A DNA stretch of 64,000 bases, taken from assembly GCA_001600615.1 (NCBI GenBank), contig BCKK01000005.1:1054001-1118000 (forward strand). Direction: 5' to 3'. Below are positions 21,493 to 34,015 of this stretch, piece by piece (positions within the stretch are counted from its first letter, which is position 1; every line of letters begins with the position of its first letter). A model generated the notes under the pieces. That model was not told the DNA's origin. It worked only from the letters and a program-made list of their open reading frames with translations, and ran no database searches. The position numbers and the translations under genes were made by a program. The DNA is from Dioszegia crocea. Its lineage: Eukaryota > Basidiomycota > Tremellomycetes > Tremellales > Bulleribasidiaceae.

Positions 21493-24400
21493 TTATGCGT
21501 AGTCCTCGGTCGAACCACACTCGCAGATCAGGTTCATATCGCCAGCAGCTGTAGTGTCAGCTTTGATCTCGAGCAGCGGAAGTAGCGGAATGAGACTCAC
21601 CATCGTCTAGCCGACTGACGGAAGGCCAGAACTTGCTTTTCTTCAAGCCTGGAACGGGGAATACTGCAGTTTCCTTGGAGTAAGGCCTGTCCTGTCAGCT
21701 ATTGTCAAATACGCGTGCATGTCAACTGACCTGTCCCATTTCTCATCAAGAAGCACAGCGAGGGGATGAGGAGCATGCTTGAACATATTGTTCTCCTTAT
21801 CCATCTTGCCCTCGACGATCGCATCGACCTCTTTCCGGATAGAAATGAGCGCATTGATGAATCTGTCGAGCTCATGTTTGGGTTCCGACTCTGTGGGTTC
21901 GATCAACCAGCATCTAGCATGTCAGCTTATATTTCCACCGAAGTAAGGCTGTGTCAACTCACGTTGAAATTGGCCACTGAGCGGTAGGAGGGTGGAAACT
22001 ATAATCCTGCAACCTCTTGCTGAAATCCGTAACTTTCAATCCGGCACTCTTTTCAAATTCCGCAAGATCGATCAAGCACTCATGCGCTACTCGACCATTC
22101 CGGTTCGTGAACCTGATATTGTAGTATGGCGCCAATTTGTGCGCAATGTAATTGGCAGACAAGAGGGCGATTCGCGAGACGTCCGTGAGACCCGATCCAC
22201 CTAGCATTTTGATGTATGCCCAAGAGATGGTGTTGATGGATGCTGATCCCCATGGAGCGGCAGACACGGCGGGGATAGGGGATGAGCCGCCGGTCGGGAT
22301 GATGGAGTGGGTAGGGAGGAAAGGGGCTAGGTGGGCTTTGCATGAGATGGGTCCGATACCTGGTCCACCACCGCCGTGGGGAATAGAGAACGTCTGCAAT
22401 TGTCAGCTTGATCCAATCAGGGGTGGAAACAGAAGCTGACCTTGTGAAGGTTGGTGTGGGATACATCTCCGCCAACTCGGCCAAGACTTGTCAACCCGAC
22501 CAAACTGTTACAGTTCGCGCCGTCAACATACACCTGACCGCCATTGTCATGCACAATCTGACAAGCCTCTTCGATACCTTCCTCGAAAACACCGAATGTC
22601 GAAGGGTACGTGACCATAAATGACGCCAAGCTGTCCTTGTGCTTTGTCGCCTTCTCCCTTAGATCCTCAAGGTCCAACGACCCATCCGCGAGTGCCTTGA
22701 TGGGCACGACTTTGTACCCCACCATAGCTGCCGAAGCGGGGTTGGTTCCGTGCGCCGAGAGGGGGATGAGACAGACATCCCTGTGCCCTTGTCCTTTACT
22801 CTCATGGAACGCCTGAATCACCTTGAGACCGGCGTACTCCCCACTTGCTCCTGAGTTGGGCTGCACAGACGTGGCATCGTATCCCGTCACCAGACTCAAA
22901 TCACGTTCGAGCTCATTGATGAGGACTTCATACCCCTTGGCCTGGTCGACAGGGGCGAAAGGGTGAATACCCCCAAACTCTTTCCATGAGAGTGGGACCA
23001 TGGCCGATGTAGAGTTGAGCTTCATGGTGCATGATCCCAGAGGGATCATGCCGTGAACAAGCGAGTAATCCTTCTCCTGCAGATGCATCATGTATCGCAA
23101 CATGTCCGTCTCGGAGTGATGCTTGTTGAATACCGATTGTTGGAGGAATGGGGTGCTTCGGCCGAGACTGCTGACGCCGTCGACAGACTCGGAAGTAAGG
23201 GACATATCGGTCGCTAGCCTATCGAGAGTATCAGGCTCAATAGCGTTCTTCCCCTTGAGCTGGTAGAAGACATTGACAATGTCCGTGAGGTCGAGCGGAC
23301 CCACAGACTCATCGAGCGTGATACCGATCGTATCCTCGTCGATCCGTCGGAAATTGATACCGGCCTGAACGGACGCAGCGTGTACTCGGGCCGCACCGAA
23401 CCCGGCGGATTTAACGTCGATTGTGAGCGTATCAAAGTACGTCTTGTTGACGATTTTGAAACCGAGGGATTCGAGGGAGGAGGCAAGGATCGAGGTGAGT
23501 GAGTGGACTTTGCCGGCGATTCGGCGCAGTCCGGTGGGGCCGTGGTAGACTGCGTACATGGCTGCCATGTTGGCAAGGAGCGCTTGGCTGCAGCATCAGT
23601 AAAGGTAGATCTCCAGAAGTTGGGGAAGACGCACGCTGTGCAGACGTTGGATGTGGCCTTTTCTCGGCGAATGTGCTGCTCCCGAGCTGACGATCAGCGA
23701 ACGACCATCGATTTATGGGATATGCTCACTTTGTAGGGCCAGACGATAGGCTGGCTCGCCCCTTGCACCTTTACTCAACCCAACAAGACGTCCAGGCATC
23801 TTCCTCTTGAGCTCGTCTGTGCAAGAGAAGAACGCAGCGTGAGGTCCACCATATCCAACGGGGACACCTGAACGTCAGCTTATCCATGTGACGATAGAGG
23901 ACTAGCTTACCGAATCGCTGGGAGTTTCCACAAACGATGTCCGCTCCCCACTCTCCAGGAGGCTTAAGCATCGTCAACGCCAAAAGATCAGACGCGACCA
24001 CCATCTTGGCTCCCGCCGCCTTGACCTTGGTAGCTACACCCTCCCACGATCCCACCTCTCCATTTACATCGGGATACTGTACTAGGGCACCCATCAACTG
24101 TCCTTCGCCTAGCGCCTCAACCTGCTTCTCGACATCCGCATTGCTATCTGCGACCCTGAGCTCAATGCCGAAACCGCTCGCACGGGTCTTGAGGACTTCG
24201 ATGGTCTGCGGCGCGACGGTTGGCGAGACAAGGAAGACCTTCTTGCCCTTGGTGAACTTGGGCTTGGGGACGCAGGCGAGACACATGGCCATTCCCTCGG
24301 CGGCGGCGGTCCCTTCGTCTAGCAAAGAAGCGTTGGCGATGGGGAGGGAGGTAAGGGAGATGATGACGGTTTGGAAGTTGATTAGGGACTCCAATCGGCC

Positions 24401-25044
24401 TTGGGCTTGTTCGGGGGAGTAAGGGGTGTAGGCGGTGTACCAGGCCGGGTTCTCAAGGACCTTAAATGTCAGCTACTGACCAAAAGATTATGGATCAAAG
24501 AGGCAGCTTACATTTCGCTGGATCACAGGGGGAACGATTGCATTATGGTATCTAATACGTCAGCTCCAGCTCAGCACATTTGATGGGAGGCAACATACCC
24601 CATGCCAATGTAACTCTTCATGCCCTTGTTCATACCTGCTACTTCCTCTGCCCGCCGCCTGAGCTCCAACTCGCTCATCGGCCGAATCCCATCGGCGTCA
24701 TCATCGCTCAACGCCTTGACCCTGATATCCTTTGGGATACTCTCATTGATGAAGGAGTCCATATCCTTGTATCCGAGCGCAGTGAGCATATCGGCGATAT
24801 CGGCATCGCGGGGGCCAAGATGACGAGGGAGGAAAGTGTCAAGAGGGGTGAAGACGGAGGATGTGGATGGGAAGAATGAGGCTGAAGGGGGATGGGGGTG
24901 AGGCTGAGTCGCGGTGGTTGATGAGCCTAGAGGCGCGGTAGGTGTGGGGGAAAGTAAAGGTCGGGCAGTAGAGAGGGATCGGGAGAAGGTGATCCGGGGT
25001 GAGGATCGGCGCAGGGCGCGTCCAGCGATCAGGCGGAGAGACAT
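21493..25044 (-). CDS. GCV2: GCV2, glycine dehydrogenase (decarboxylating), P-protein
   Basis: The PLP-dependent P-protein of the mitochondrial glycine cleavage complex, in about ten exons and just under 1000 residues. A mitochondrial presequence ([20 protein letters not shown]) leads to the N-terminal signature [20 protein letters not shown] and MKSYIGMGY. The C-terminal half has [74 protein letters not shown], then [11 protein letters not shown], the PLP-binding lysine block, followed across an intron by [19 protein letters not shown]. The gene ends [13 protein letters not shown]. It appears intact. A long upstream region (25045-25846) separates it from SSF1. Confidence 0.95.
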
Positions 25045-25846
25045 GGTGGGGGATGAATGGAGGAGAAGAGGTGGAAGGATAAGGAATGTGGGTGTCAGTC
25101 CAAGCGTGACGATTCGAAACGCGCAAACGTTCTTATCGCGAGGGTCAGTAATTTGGTGGAAGTTTGACGATGTGAAAGAGGGAAGAGCTGTGCATCGACT
25201 CGTCCCCTTTGCTATATACCCCCCCTGCCCCTTCCCCCCATGTTCCGATGCGACGCCTGTTGTGTGGAAATTAACAGCTTTGACGCGCTGATTATTGGAA
25301 TTTGCAGCGTGATTCTTTTCCAACAAAGATAAGACTATCCGATGCTGTAAGGTGGGGTCTCCACAAGCCAGAGCTTGGCTAAACACGTGGCGAGAGGCCG
25401 TTTTGCCACCCAACAGGTGCAGTGAGACATGGAGAGCCCTGTAAGGTACATACGTAGCCCATTATCGCGCCGTAGTATACATGTAGGGCAGTTATGGTGT
25501 GTGCAGTCAGGTCACACGAGAAGACCAGAACCACGGTCGCGCACACCCAATTTGCACCCTTGGACCTTGAGTCGCTCATATAGGCTTGCCGCCCGGTAAG
25601 TCTTCATCCTGTTCAGCAATCTCGTTGAGCGGGTCTGTAGCTTCGTTCCTCAGTTACGCCAGACATGGGAAGGTCAACGGCTCGAATTCTTGGGGGATTT
25701 ACGTGTAAAGGCACGTGTTCTTGACAACACCTTTTGCCACTCCGACGAGAAATTCATTACGTAAAGCTATATCCGCATGGAGATGATTTTTTGAATCTAG
25801 CAGCCAAAGTTGCCAGACATCACCCTTCACAACACCTCTATTCAAC
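25045..25846. promoter_or_regulatory. 802-bp divergent intergenic region between GCV2 and SSF1
   Basis: No gene is seen. A TATA-like stretch, GCTATATACCCCCCC, lies at about 25210-25224, roughly 170 bp upstream of the GCV2 ATG, but the orientation it serves is unclear. The gap is much longer than the other divergent gaps in the window. Confidence 0.4.
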
Positions 25847-27613
25847 ATGGGAGCACGCAGGAAGAAGAACAGGACTCATCTGAAGGGCGGAGATAGAGGA
25901 GAGGACGACGATGGAGCGCCTAAATCATTCGTGATCAAAGTAAGCTCTCTGTCTCCCAATTACTAGACTTCAGCTCATGACCTAGTCTGGAAGCGTTACC
26001 AAGTCGGTATCGCAGCTTGTCAGGGATGTCCGGCAGGTCATGGAGCCCAACACCGCAACGCGTCTACGGGTAAGCTGGCCAGCTCTCACGAAGTATCGGT
26101 ACACAAGCTTATAAGGCAGGAACGACCGAATGCCAGATTGAGAGACTACCTAACTATCGCACCTACCCTCGGCGTCACCCATTTGCTCGCTTTCACCCTA
26201 ACAGAAGCGGCAAATGTCCACCTTCGAATGGCCAGGATGCCACAGGGTCCGACATTGACATTCAGAGTGAATCGGTATTCATTGATGAAGTATGTTGCTG
26301 TTCTGTGAGAAAGTGAAAATTTTCGCTGATCACCTAGGGACCTTGTCAACTCTTCTTTGCGAGGAATAGGCAAGGCGCCTGGAACGGAATACCGGAATCC
26401 GCCTTTGGTGAGCTGAGTTCCTCTCGACGTTGTCTACCTATGGGCGCAAGCTGATAATTTAGCTCGTCTTGAATAACTTCAGCCAGCAGCCTGGACAAAC
26501 GGTTCTGCCACAGTTGAAGCTGATGAGCACCATGTTCCAGGGTCTCTTCCCTGCCATCTCCGTTGAAAGAGTAAGCCAAGACCTACTTCAACCTCATTCT
26601 GCTGATTCCCAGTCTGCCCTGCCCAGTTTCCGCCGTGTCCTCCTGATATCCTACAACCCCAACACCAACCTCATCTCCATCCGACACTACACCATTACTG
26701 TCCGCGCACACGGTGTCTCTCGTCGTGTCCGCAAACTTCTCACTGCATCATCCATGTCATCCCGCTTACCAAATCTGTCAGCCAAGGATGATATTGCCGA
26801 CTACCTGCTGCGACGCGTTGGGACTCCAGGGTCCGAGACGACAGAGGGTACCGCTTCGACCGCGGGCTACGAGAGCGCTGGCGATACGGATGGAAGCGAA
26901 GCGGAGAGTGACACGAATGCGGTGGAATTGCCGGATGACTATGGCAAGGGAAACAAGAAGGGGGATAGAAAGGCTGTGCGCTTGGTGGAAATTGGGCCAA
27001 GGATGGAATTGAGGTTGATCAAGGTTGTGGAGGGGTTAGTTGGGAGTAAGAAGGGAGAAGGCGAGACTGTGTTCCATGAGTTTGGTGAGTTTTCTGAGCA
27101 AAGAGCTTTCTTGTGCATAGAGCTGACTTTCCAGAACACAAATCAAAGGCCCAAGCTACCGACATGAAGAAGAAGCACGACGAGCGGCGGGCACTGAAAG
27201 ATGCTCGACGAGCCGAACAAGCTGCCAATGTTGCGCGCAAGAAGGCTGAGAAGGAGAAGGCGCAGAAAGAGGCTGGAGGAGGAGAAGACGACGACGAAGA
27301 TGTCGAAGAGGACGGGGACGAGGTGGATCTGTCAGGGTTGTCAGATGTGGATGTGGATCCTGATGAGGTTCTGCAACGCCGGAGGGAGAAGAAAGCTGCG
27401 CAGGCCGCTGAGGCGGGAATCGAGGATGAGGAAGAAGAGGACGATGATGATGATGAGTTCGCGTATGAGGATGCGGGGGCGGATGATGATGAGGATGAAG
27501 AAGTGTGGGATGCGGATGTAGGGGCTGGAGAAGTTAGTGAGAGTGAGGAAGAGAGTGAAGAGGATGAGCCTGCACCTCCGCCAACGAAGAAGCGGGTGAG
27601 GGTGAAGGCGTAG
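25847..27613 (+). CDS. SSF1: SSF1/PPAN, Brix-domain ribosome biogenesis factor
   Basis: Six or so exons starting MGARRKKNRTHLK at 25847. Ssf1 (Peter Pan in animals) is a Brix-family protein of nucleolar pre-60S particles. Domain blocks in order: SFVIKSGSVTKSVSQLVRDV, RQVMEPNTATRLRERPNARL, DYLTIAPTLGVTHLLAFTL, NVHLRMARMPQGPTLTFRVN, RYSLMKDLVNS, NFSQQPGQTVLPQLKLMSTM, FQGLFPAISVERV, RRVLLISYNPNTNLISIRHY, and late VRLVEIGPRMELRLIKVVEG. The last 150 residues are a Lys/Glu/Ala coiled-coil and then long Asp/Glu runs, ending KKRVRVKA. An insert rich in Ser/Thr/Asp (residues about 230-290) lies inside the Brix region. Confidence 0.92.
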
Positions 27614-27723
27614 GCTGTGCAACGTGAGGATATTACTAGATATGCGATGCATTGTCATTGTATCAAGTCTAGATCGCCTGATTCCCTATTGCAGCTTGGC
27701 CAAGCTCTTTATTGTTCTCTCCG

Positions 27724-28818
27724 CTAACTTGTAGGAATAGGGAAGGGTAGTCCAGTACCGACCCGTTTACGATACTCGACATAGTCATTCCCAAAGAATC
27801 TGACAAGGTGTCTCTCTTCGCCTGGTTTTGTCAGCTATGCATGCATCATTCCCGAGTCTAGCGACAAGAGAACGTACCCATGATTCGGTAATAGAAGAAA
27901 CGGCCGAGCACAAAGACGAAGGCAATCGTAGAAGCCACGTTGCCCAAGAGCAATTGTGTAGCAATGGCCCACCAGAAGAAGCCGACGTAGGAGGGATGTC
28001 TGACCCAACTAAGATTATCAGTATGGCTCAGGCCGAGAAAGGTAGGCCTCCGCGTAGTATGATAAGAAGGAGAGTGGGAAAGCCGTAAACTTACGCGTAT
28101 ACCCCGTTGGTGATCAAGACATGATCGTCGTGCTTGACCGCTTTGACGACGTGCGAGAAGGACTTGTTGGCATGTATCATGGCTAAAGAGCGGAAGGTCT
28201 GCGCTAGTAGCAAAACGGCGGAGACTGCGACCTGATCAGCCTCTTTCTCACGGGATGGACGTGTCCCGTAGAGCTTACCTGGGATGAGATAGTAAAGGGA
28301 AGACATAGCCCCTTCATATTTCTCCGGGAGGAAGTGTGAGCACAGGAAGTATTCAACGAGGCCTGCAAGGTGTGCTGCGTGGTAGCCCAGACCGTTATTG
28401 ATAAGGAAAGCTGAATCGTCAGCTCACGCTCAAGCCTTAGCTGGTGACCACCCAGCTCACAATCAACACTGAGCTTAGCAGGATTATACCCCGCCGTAGT
28501 CCAGAACTCCAGTAGGTGGAATATGCCTACACTGGCGAGGTAGGCCGCAAACTGAGGTCTGGCCCATGCCCATTCTCCTGATCCGGCATCTTGGAGGTAA
28601 GGTACCGAGACGAGTACGATGGGCACTACGACAAGACTGGCGAGTATCCCAGAGATAACTGAGATTGCTAGAGGTGTGTTGGGGAGCGAGCCATTGGGCT
28701 GGTTCGTAGGACTGGAGGGGAGGATGGAGGAGCTCGGGGCAGCGCCGGGAGTTCGGGTTGGAGGGAAGGGGGCTGTGGGTGTGGGAGTCTGCCCGGACTT
28801 GCTTGGTCGAGCTGACAT
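27724..28818 (-). CDS. STE14: STE14, protein-S-isoprenylcysteine O-methyltransferase (ICMT)
   Basis: An ER membrane enzyme that methylates the prenylated C-terminal cysteine of CaaX proteins such as Ras and mating pheromone. It starts MSARPSKSGQ at 28818; the stop TAG is at 27726-27724. After a Pro/Thr-rich N-terminus come hydrophobic helices (ISGILASLVVVPIVLVSVP), FAAYLASVGIFHLLEFWTTA, GYNPAKLSVDSFLINNGLGY, then the catalytic ICMT block ANKSFSHVVKAVKHDDHVLI, TNGVYAWVRHPSYVGFFWW, and MGEERHLVRFFGNDYVEYRK with the C-terminal RVGTGLPFPIPTS. VRHPSY and EERHL...DYVEY are diagnostic for this methyltransferase superfamily. About five exons. It shares a 370-bp divergent promoter with EAF1. Confidence 0.93.
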
Positions 28819-29188
28819 TCTGGAACTAAGATGGACTGATGAGTGGTGAAGATATCAGATGTACTTCATGTGTATGTGGCCCGATAGCGGACGGATTGGG
28901 CGAACAAAAGGAACTCGCGCGGTAGGCGACGGTTGACTTTGGCTGGGTGTGGAGTCCCCACAAACACCTCCGGAAATATTAGGCTCGCGAGAAAAGATGA
29001 GTGTCCGGCGCGCCTATCTCCAATCTCTCATTGACCGTCGACTCTGGCCGTAGAAAGCCTTGATAATCTGCCTACAAAACTTGCTTGAGCGCTTCCCATC
29101 GTTTCGAAACACGCCACGTACCGCTCTGCGACACCTTCGCAGCCATAACTGCTCATAGGCCGTTTTCAGACGCGGTCTTGCTCGAAAA

Positions 29189-32100
29189 ATGGCCGAGATA
29201 GAGGCGCAGGTCGATGTGAGATTTACCCTACCTTTCTCCCCCTTTCATATGGGCTTTCGACATCTTATTTTGTGTATAATACTGACGTGGTCTAGTCGCT
29301 CGAGCTTCGCGATGGCGTCCATGAGCTATTGAGATCAAGAGAAGAAGGCATTAAGTGAATTTCTTCTCCTCTCCTGACCTGAACACTTGTTGATGACTTT
29401 CAGGCACCTTCGCGCTCAGCACAATGCCGCTCTTCGAGGATTATACTCTCTCATTACGCGCCCACCACTTCCCGGATCATCATTCCCCAATGTGGACATG
29501 GAAGATGTCGGAAGCGAAGCCAACGATGTTGATGGCTTTGAGGCCTGGCGAGCCAGCCACTCGCTGGAGCAGCTTGGCGGGTCTCAAGGTTCGATATCAA
29601 ATCTGATTCTGCCTGATCTTCCACCACTATCACCTCCGCCTAGCTCTACGGTCTTTCCGGACGAGATAAATCAATCAGTCGCAGGACCTTCATCTTTATC
29701 TGCTTCACTCCCCATCCCTGCATCGATCATCAACAACAAACGAGCTATATCCCCTTCGTCACCCCAACATGCGGGTCCCTCGGCACCTAAGCGGCCTCGG
29801 GTCCGTACTCCACAGGCGCCTACTCCCCCTCCTGAATCACCGCCGGCAGTGATGAACCCGAATGATCTCTTTGCCCTGCGACGCCCATATTCTCCCGTCA
29901 TCCGTGCAACGGTTCCAGATTGGATACCCTTGGAGAATTATCGCCCGGCCTCTACACCACCAAAGACTCCGCCGACTATCCCCATGCCACTCTCAACGGC
30001 CTACACGTCGACCGTTCTTCCCCTCCCGCCTATACCTACCGCACAACCCCATCGTCGACTCAAGAAGAAGGACGATATTCAGGGCATCACGAAGCTATAC
30101 GCCCAATTCGCCGTCAATCCGCTATCCGATGCTATGCGGAAATCCAGCAAGTGTATCCTGACGAATGATTGGCGTATCGCGACGCAGGAGTTGAGGCATA
30201 TCCGGGCAATGGAGAGGATAGAGGCGAAGAAGGCAGAGGGGCGATGGAGTCTGCGCCAGCCAAAGAAGGGCCGGGGAGTCGCGGTAGCCAAGGCTCATTG
30301 GGACTATTTGCTGGAGGAAATGGTACGTCTACTTTCACAGTATTGTAAAGCAATGATAGCTGACCCGATAGCAATGGCTCAAAGAGGACTACTCGGAAGA
30401 AAGGAGATGGAAGCGTATGCTCGCGCTAGAATTCGCCTACCAGGTCGTAGAGTGGCATCTTGCCAGCCCAGAAGAGAAGGCAGAAAGTATGGTCGGAGGA
30501 AGAGGTTGGGGCGCATCTCGAGATCAGGCGATTCCAGGATACTCAGGTCCACCGCGGGACTTTTCGCGGATGAGGGGCGAGTCACATGCAGCGGAGGACG
30601 ATGTCGAGATGCTGGTCCTGCCCGATACCGAGGATGCGTTATTGGGAGAGAGGGGACAAGCAGGAGCTGTGCTTGACAGTATGACGGATGTGGACGAGGG
30701 GGTCAAGGAGAAGGAGGCAGAGGAAGAGGAAGAGAAGGCGAAGGTAGCGGAGAAGGAGGTAGACAATGTGGCCTTGGCAGCTGGCAAACCATCAGCATTA
30801 GCAGGCAAAGCGACAGAGCCTGTGCCTGCCATCACGGTTGAAGGGGAAGCCGATGCCGATGGAGAAGCAGATGCGGACGGGGAGGCGGATGCGGAAGGTG
30901 AGGCGGATGCAGATGGGGAAGTCGACGATACGCCAGTCGGGGGAGTCATTGGCTTAGCGGACATACCTACAGCCCAAACCTCCGTACCTGCCATCAAAGC
31001 CGAAGGGGCCGAGGTAGACGGAGGTGAAGAGGAAGAACCCCCCGCCGAACCGATTTCCGAGCGCAAGGACACCGTTCTCCCAAACGGAATGATCCTCAAC
31101 AGGCGATTCTCAACAGTCGACGAATTGATGGTGGCTCGTAAACCCCTCCTTGGCCTGTCACTCACCGAAGCATCCGTCGATCTCGGATCTTTACCTTATC
31201 CCACCACTTCCAAAACCATCAGCCCCGAAGTATTCGAGCCCTCCTCCCCTCCCCTTTTTACCGACCTCTTCCCTGATCTCGGGATCTATGATGGGCCTCA
31301 TCCACCACAAGATGGTAAAACTGCCGATCGGCTCGACGAGGGCTATACATTCGGCCATCGGATAGCCCACACATCCCGCCTGATGGACATTCGGCCTGTC
31401 TTCGTCTCAACGATTAAGCCTGCCCAGCATGCCTTTTCGGGCGAATGGGATCTGGCAGTTGGGCCTTTCTACGAGGACCCCAGGGGATCCACTACCGTAG
31501 CGCCGGAAGTCCTCGCGTCTAAGTCGAGCGTCTTTACGGGTCGAGGCATTAGACCTCCAAATGCCTCGCAGTCGCTCGTGCAGCCCACACCGACGGCCCA
31601 GCATCTCCGGACGCCCCTGGTGTGGACGGACGAAGAGGACAAGGTGCTCGTCCGACTCATCACTACGTACCCCTACAACTGGAGTCTTATTGCCGATTCC
31701 TTCAACTCGGAAATTGTCGTCATCCCCACCGAGAAGCGGTCGGCGTACGACTGCTGGGAGAAGTGGTACTACAAGTGGGGTCCGGGTAAAGGGCAGACCC
31801 GTCCTGATCCGCCCGGTAGTGCCAAATCCAGTGCTGTCCCTGGTTCAGCTGGCCCACCTTCGTCTACCCTCACTCCTGCTCCCGGCTCAGCGTCAGGCGC
31901 ATCTGCCTCTGTCCCGCCGTCGGCCGCCGCGGGACCTAGCCGGCCGATCAAAACCCCCCTTGCGACTCCAGGAGGCATCGCCGTGCCTACTCTGCCACCC
32001 TCTTCAGCTGGAGGCGAGACGAACGGGGAAGGTCCTCCACCGCCCGGTCTGTCAAAGAGAGAAGCGAGAGCCGCGAAGAACAAGTATGAGGGGTCAAAGA

Positions 32101-33554
32101 AGGCGGTCAGGCATCAAGTGCTATTCGATGCGATGCGTAGACTATCCAGGCGGAGAGAGCAGAATAAGCTGAAGGCGAATCGTGAGTTGGCTTGTTGATT
32201 GATGAGCCGGCGCGGACTGATGAATTCTAGAACAAGTACAACGGACTATCAACGTACACGAAAGTCACGCGACCTACGCTATGGCGCACATCCTCACACC
32301 GATGGAACTGGTCGAAATGAGGTTTCAGCGAGAAGTGGCGGCCAACCGATTGCGACAACAGCGGATCGCCACTGATGCAGCTCGCCAAGACCAAATGCGT
32401 CAACAACAGCAGGCGCAAATGATGGCGGCGCAGTCGGCTCAGCAGCAGCAATTACGAGCTGCTGCTCAAGCTGCCGCAAACTCGGGACAGGCGGCAGGCG
32501 GCAATGTGGCAAATGGCCGCGTGGGTCCACCGGGTGGTCAGGGCGTCCCCAACATGCCGACGGCCAGCCAGCAGCAATTGCTTACGGCCGTCGCAGCTGC
32601 GAATTCTGTTCACAATCGACAAGCGTCAGCGAATGGCGGTGGCTCCGGCGCGGCTGGCAGTCCTTCGGTTCGACCTCTACCTACACCCCAACTCCAAAAT
32701 TCGCAATTAGCCCCAAATCAAGGCCAGGCTGGTCCACAATCCGCTCAGGTGCAGCAGCAGATACAGATGCTTCAGGCACAACAGCTTGCAGCTCAGCATG
32801 CCCAGGTCCAAGCTGCTGCTGCCCATGCACAGCACGCACGGGCCGGATCTCACCCTTCCCGCCCACAGGGTATCAATCTCGGCGAGAACCCTACTCTCCC
32901 TGCCCAATCGGTATCCCCCTTCGCTGCGCCTGGCCTCGAGCTCTCCAACGGTGCAGGCGGCCAAGACGGTTCACCGGCAATGCACCACTCTTCCCCCCAG
33001 CTCCAGGCGGGTGGGCTGATGAATCGCGGTCCTGGCATGCCACTCGGTCATCCTCAGGCCTCGCACCTCCGTATCCCGAGTAACGGGAGTCAAGGATCGC
33101 CTCAAATGTCTTCACCCTCCGTCCCTCCACCTATGCCGCAGCAGCAGCATATGCAGGGACAGCAGCAATATCAGGGCGGGAGCAATCTCACCAATACGCC
33201 GCTGGTTCAGGCTATAATCCAACAGATCCATCAGAGCGGGCAACAGCCTACGACGGAGAACATAAAGGCTATGCATGCGCATATCCTGAAGCAGGTGAGT
33301 TGTATGGCGTGAGTTGAAGAATGCGAGTCTGACATTGAGTAGCAAACACAAGCCCAACAACAGCAGATGGGACAATCTTCTAATTTGGGCATGCAAAACA
33401 ACCCTAATGCGGTGAGTAGAGGACATAGAGTGGTTGGACATTGAACGCAGTAATGCTAATATGATAGGCCCAATTTGCTCGATCTCCGAGTGTGCAATCC
33501 GTACAATCCCAGGCTCAAGCGGGTGCGAGAGGGAGTCCCAAGCCGAGTCAGTGA
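29189..33554 (+). CDS. EAF1: EAF1/VID21, NuA4 histone acetyltransferase scaffold (HSA + SANT)
   Basis: Exons 29189-29215, 29296-29354, 29404-30322, 30372-32181, 32231-33294, 33343-33411 and 33468-33554, about 1340 aa. Eaf1 is the platform of the NuA4 acetyltransferase. The HSA helix, which binds actin and Arp4, spans the third intron: AKAHWDYLLEEM, then QWLKEDYSEERRWKRMLALE and FAYQVVEWH. A Myb/SANT domain follows at LVWTDEEDKVLVRLITTYPY, NWSLIADSFN, then YDCWEKWYYKWGPGKG. Between them lies an acidic segment with a short tandem GEADAD repeat. The C-terminus is Gln/Ala-rich, a typical coactivator tail. Low-complexity regions dominate, so reading frames on the other strand here are shadows. Confidence 0.9.
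30844..30925 (+). repeat. coding minisatellite in EAF1 (GEADAD units)
   Basis: About four and a half imperfect 18-nt units encode GEADADGEADADGEADAEGE and continue into GEVD. Codon use varies between units, so selection acts on the acidic peptide as well as on the DNA repeat. Confidence 0.7.
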
Positions 33555-34015
33555 GAAGGGCAGGAGTGATGGATCGAAAGTTGTTCAAATATTCAATTAG
33601 TTGTCGATCGCTTGATGGTGTATGGTGCCTGAGATCTCTAGCGGAATGCTATGGCGTGATTTGTGCAACTCTCTTGGCGCAGGACATTTTGCCACCTTCT
33701 ACCCATCAACTTCCCTTGCACTCGATCCAATATCTTTGCCAAGCAGGTTCATCACCACTGGCCCTCTATGATAATGGTCCGGCAACCAAGCAATTTGACC
33801 CGGCAAGAGCGCCACTCGCACCTTCTGACTAAGATTTGGCGTCACGCAGTGCGATTAATTGCGTCTTTGATTCTGATGTAGACGTTTATCGCCTATCGCT
33901 TATATACTGAGCATCCCATTACCATGGATGTAAAATATTCCTATAGACATCAAGTGCCTCCCTCAGCTTGCTGGGCTTATCCAATTCTTCACACTAGCCG
34001 GACACACAGATCAAG
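33555..34015. other. intergenic, no gene seen
   Basis: These 461 bp between EAF1 and the transporter hold the EAF1 3' UTR and the transporter promoter. Short frames at 33434-33881 show no domain. Confidence 0.4.
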
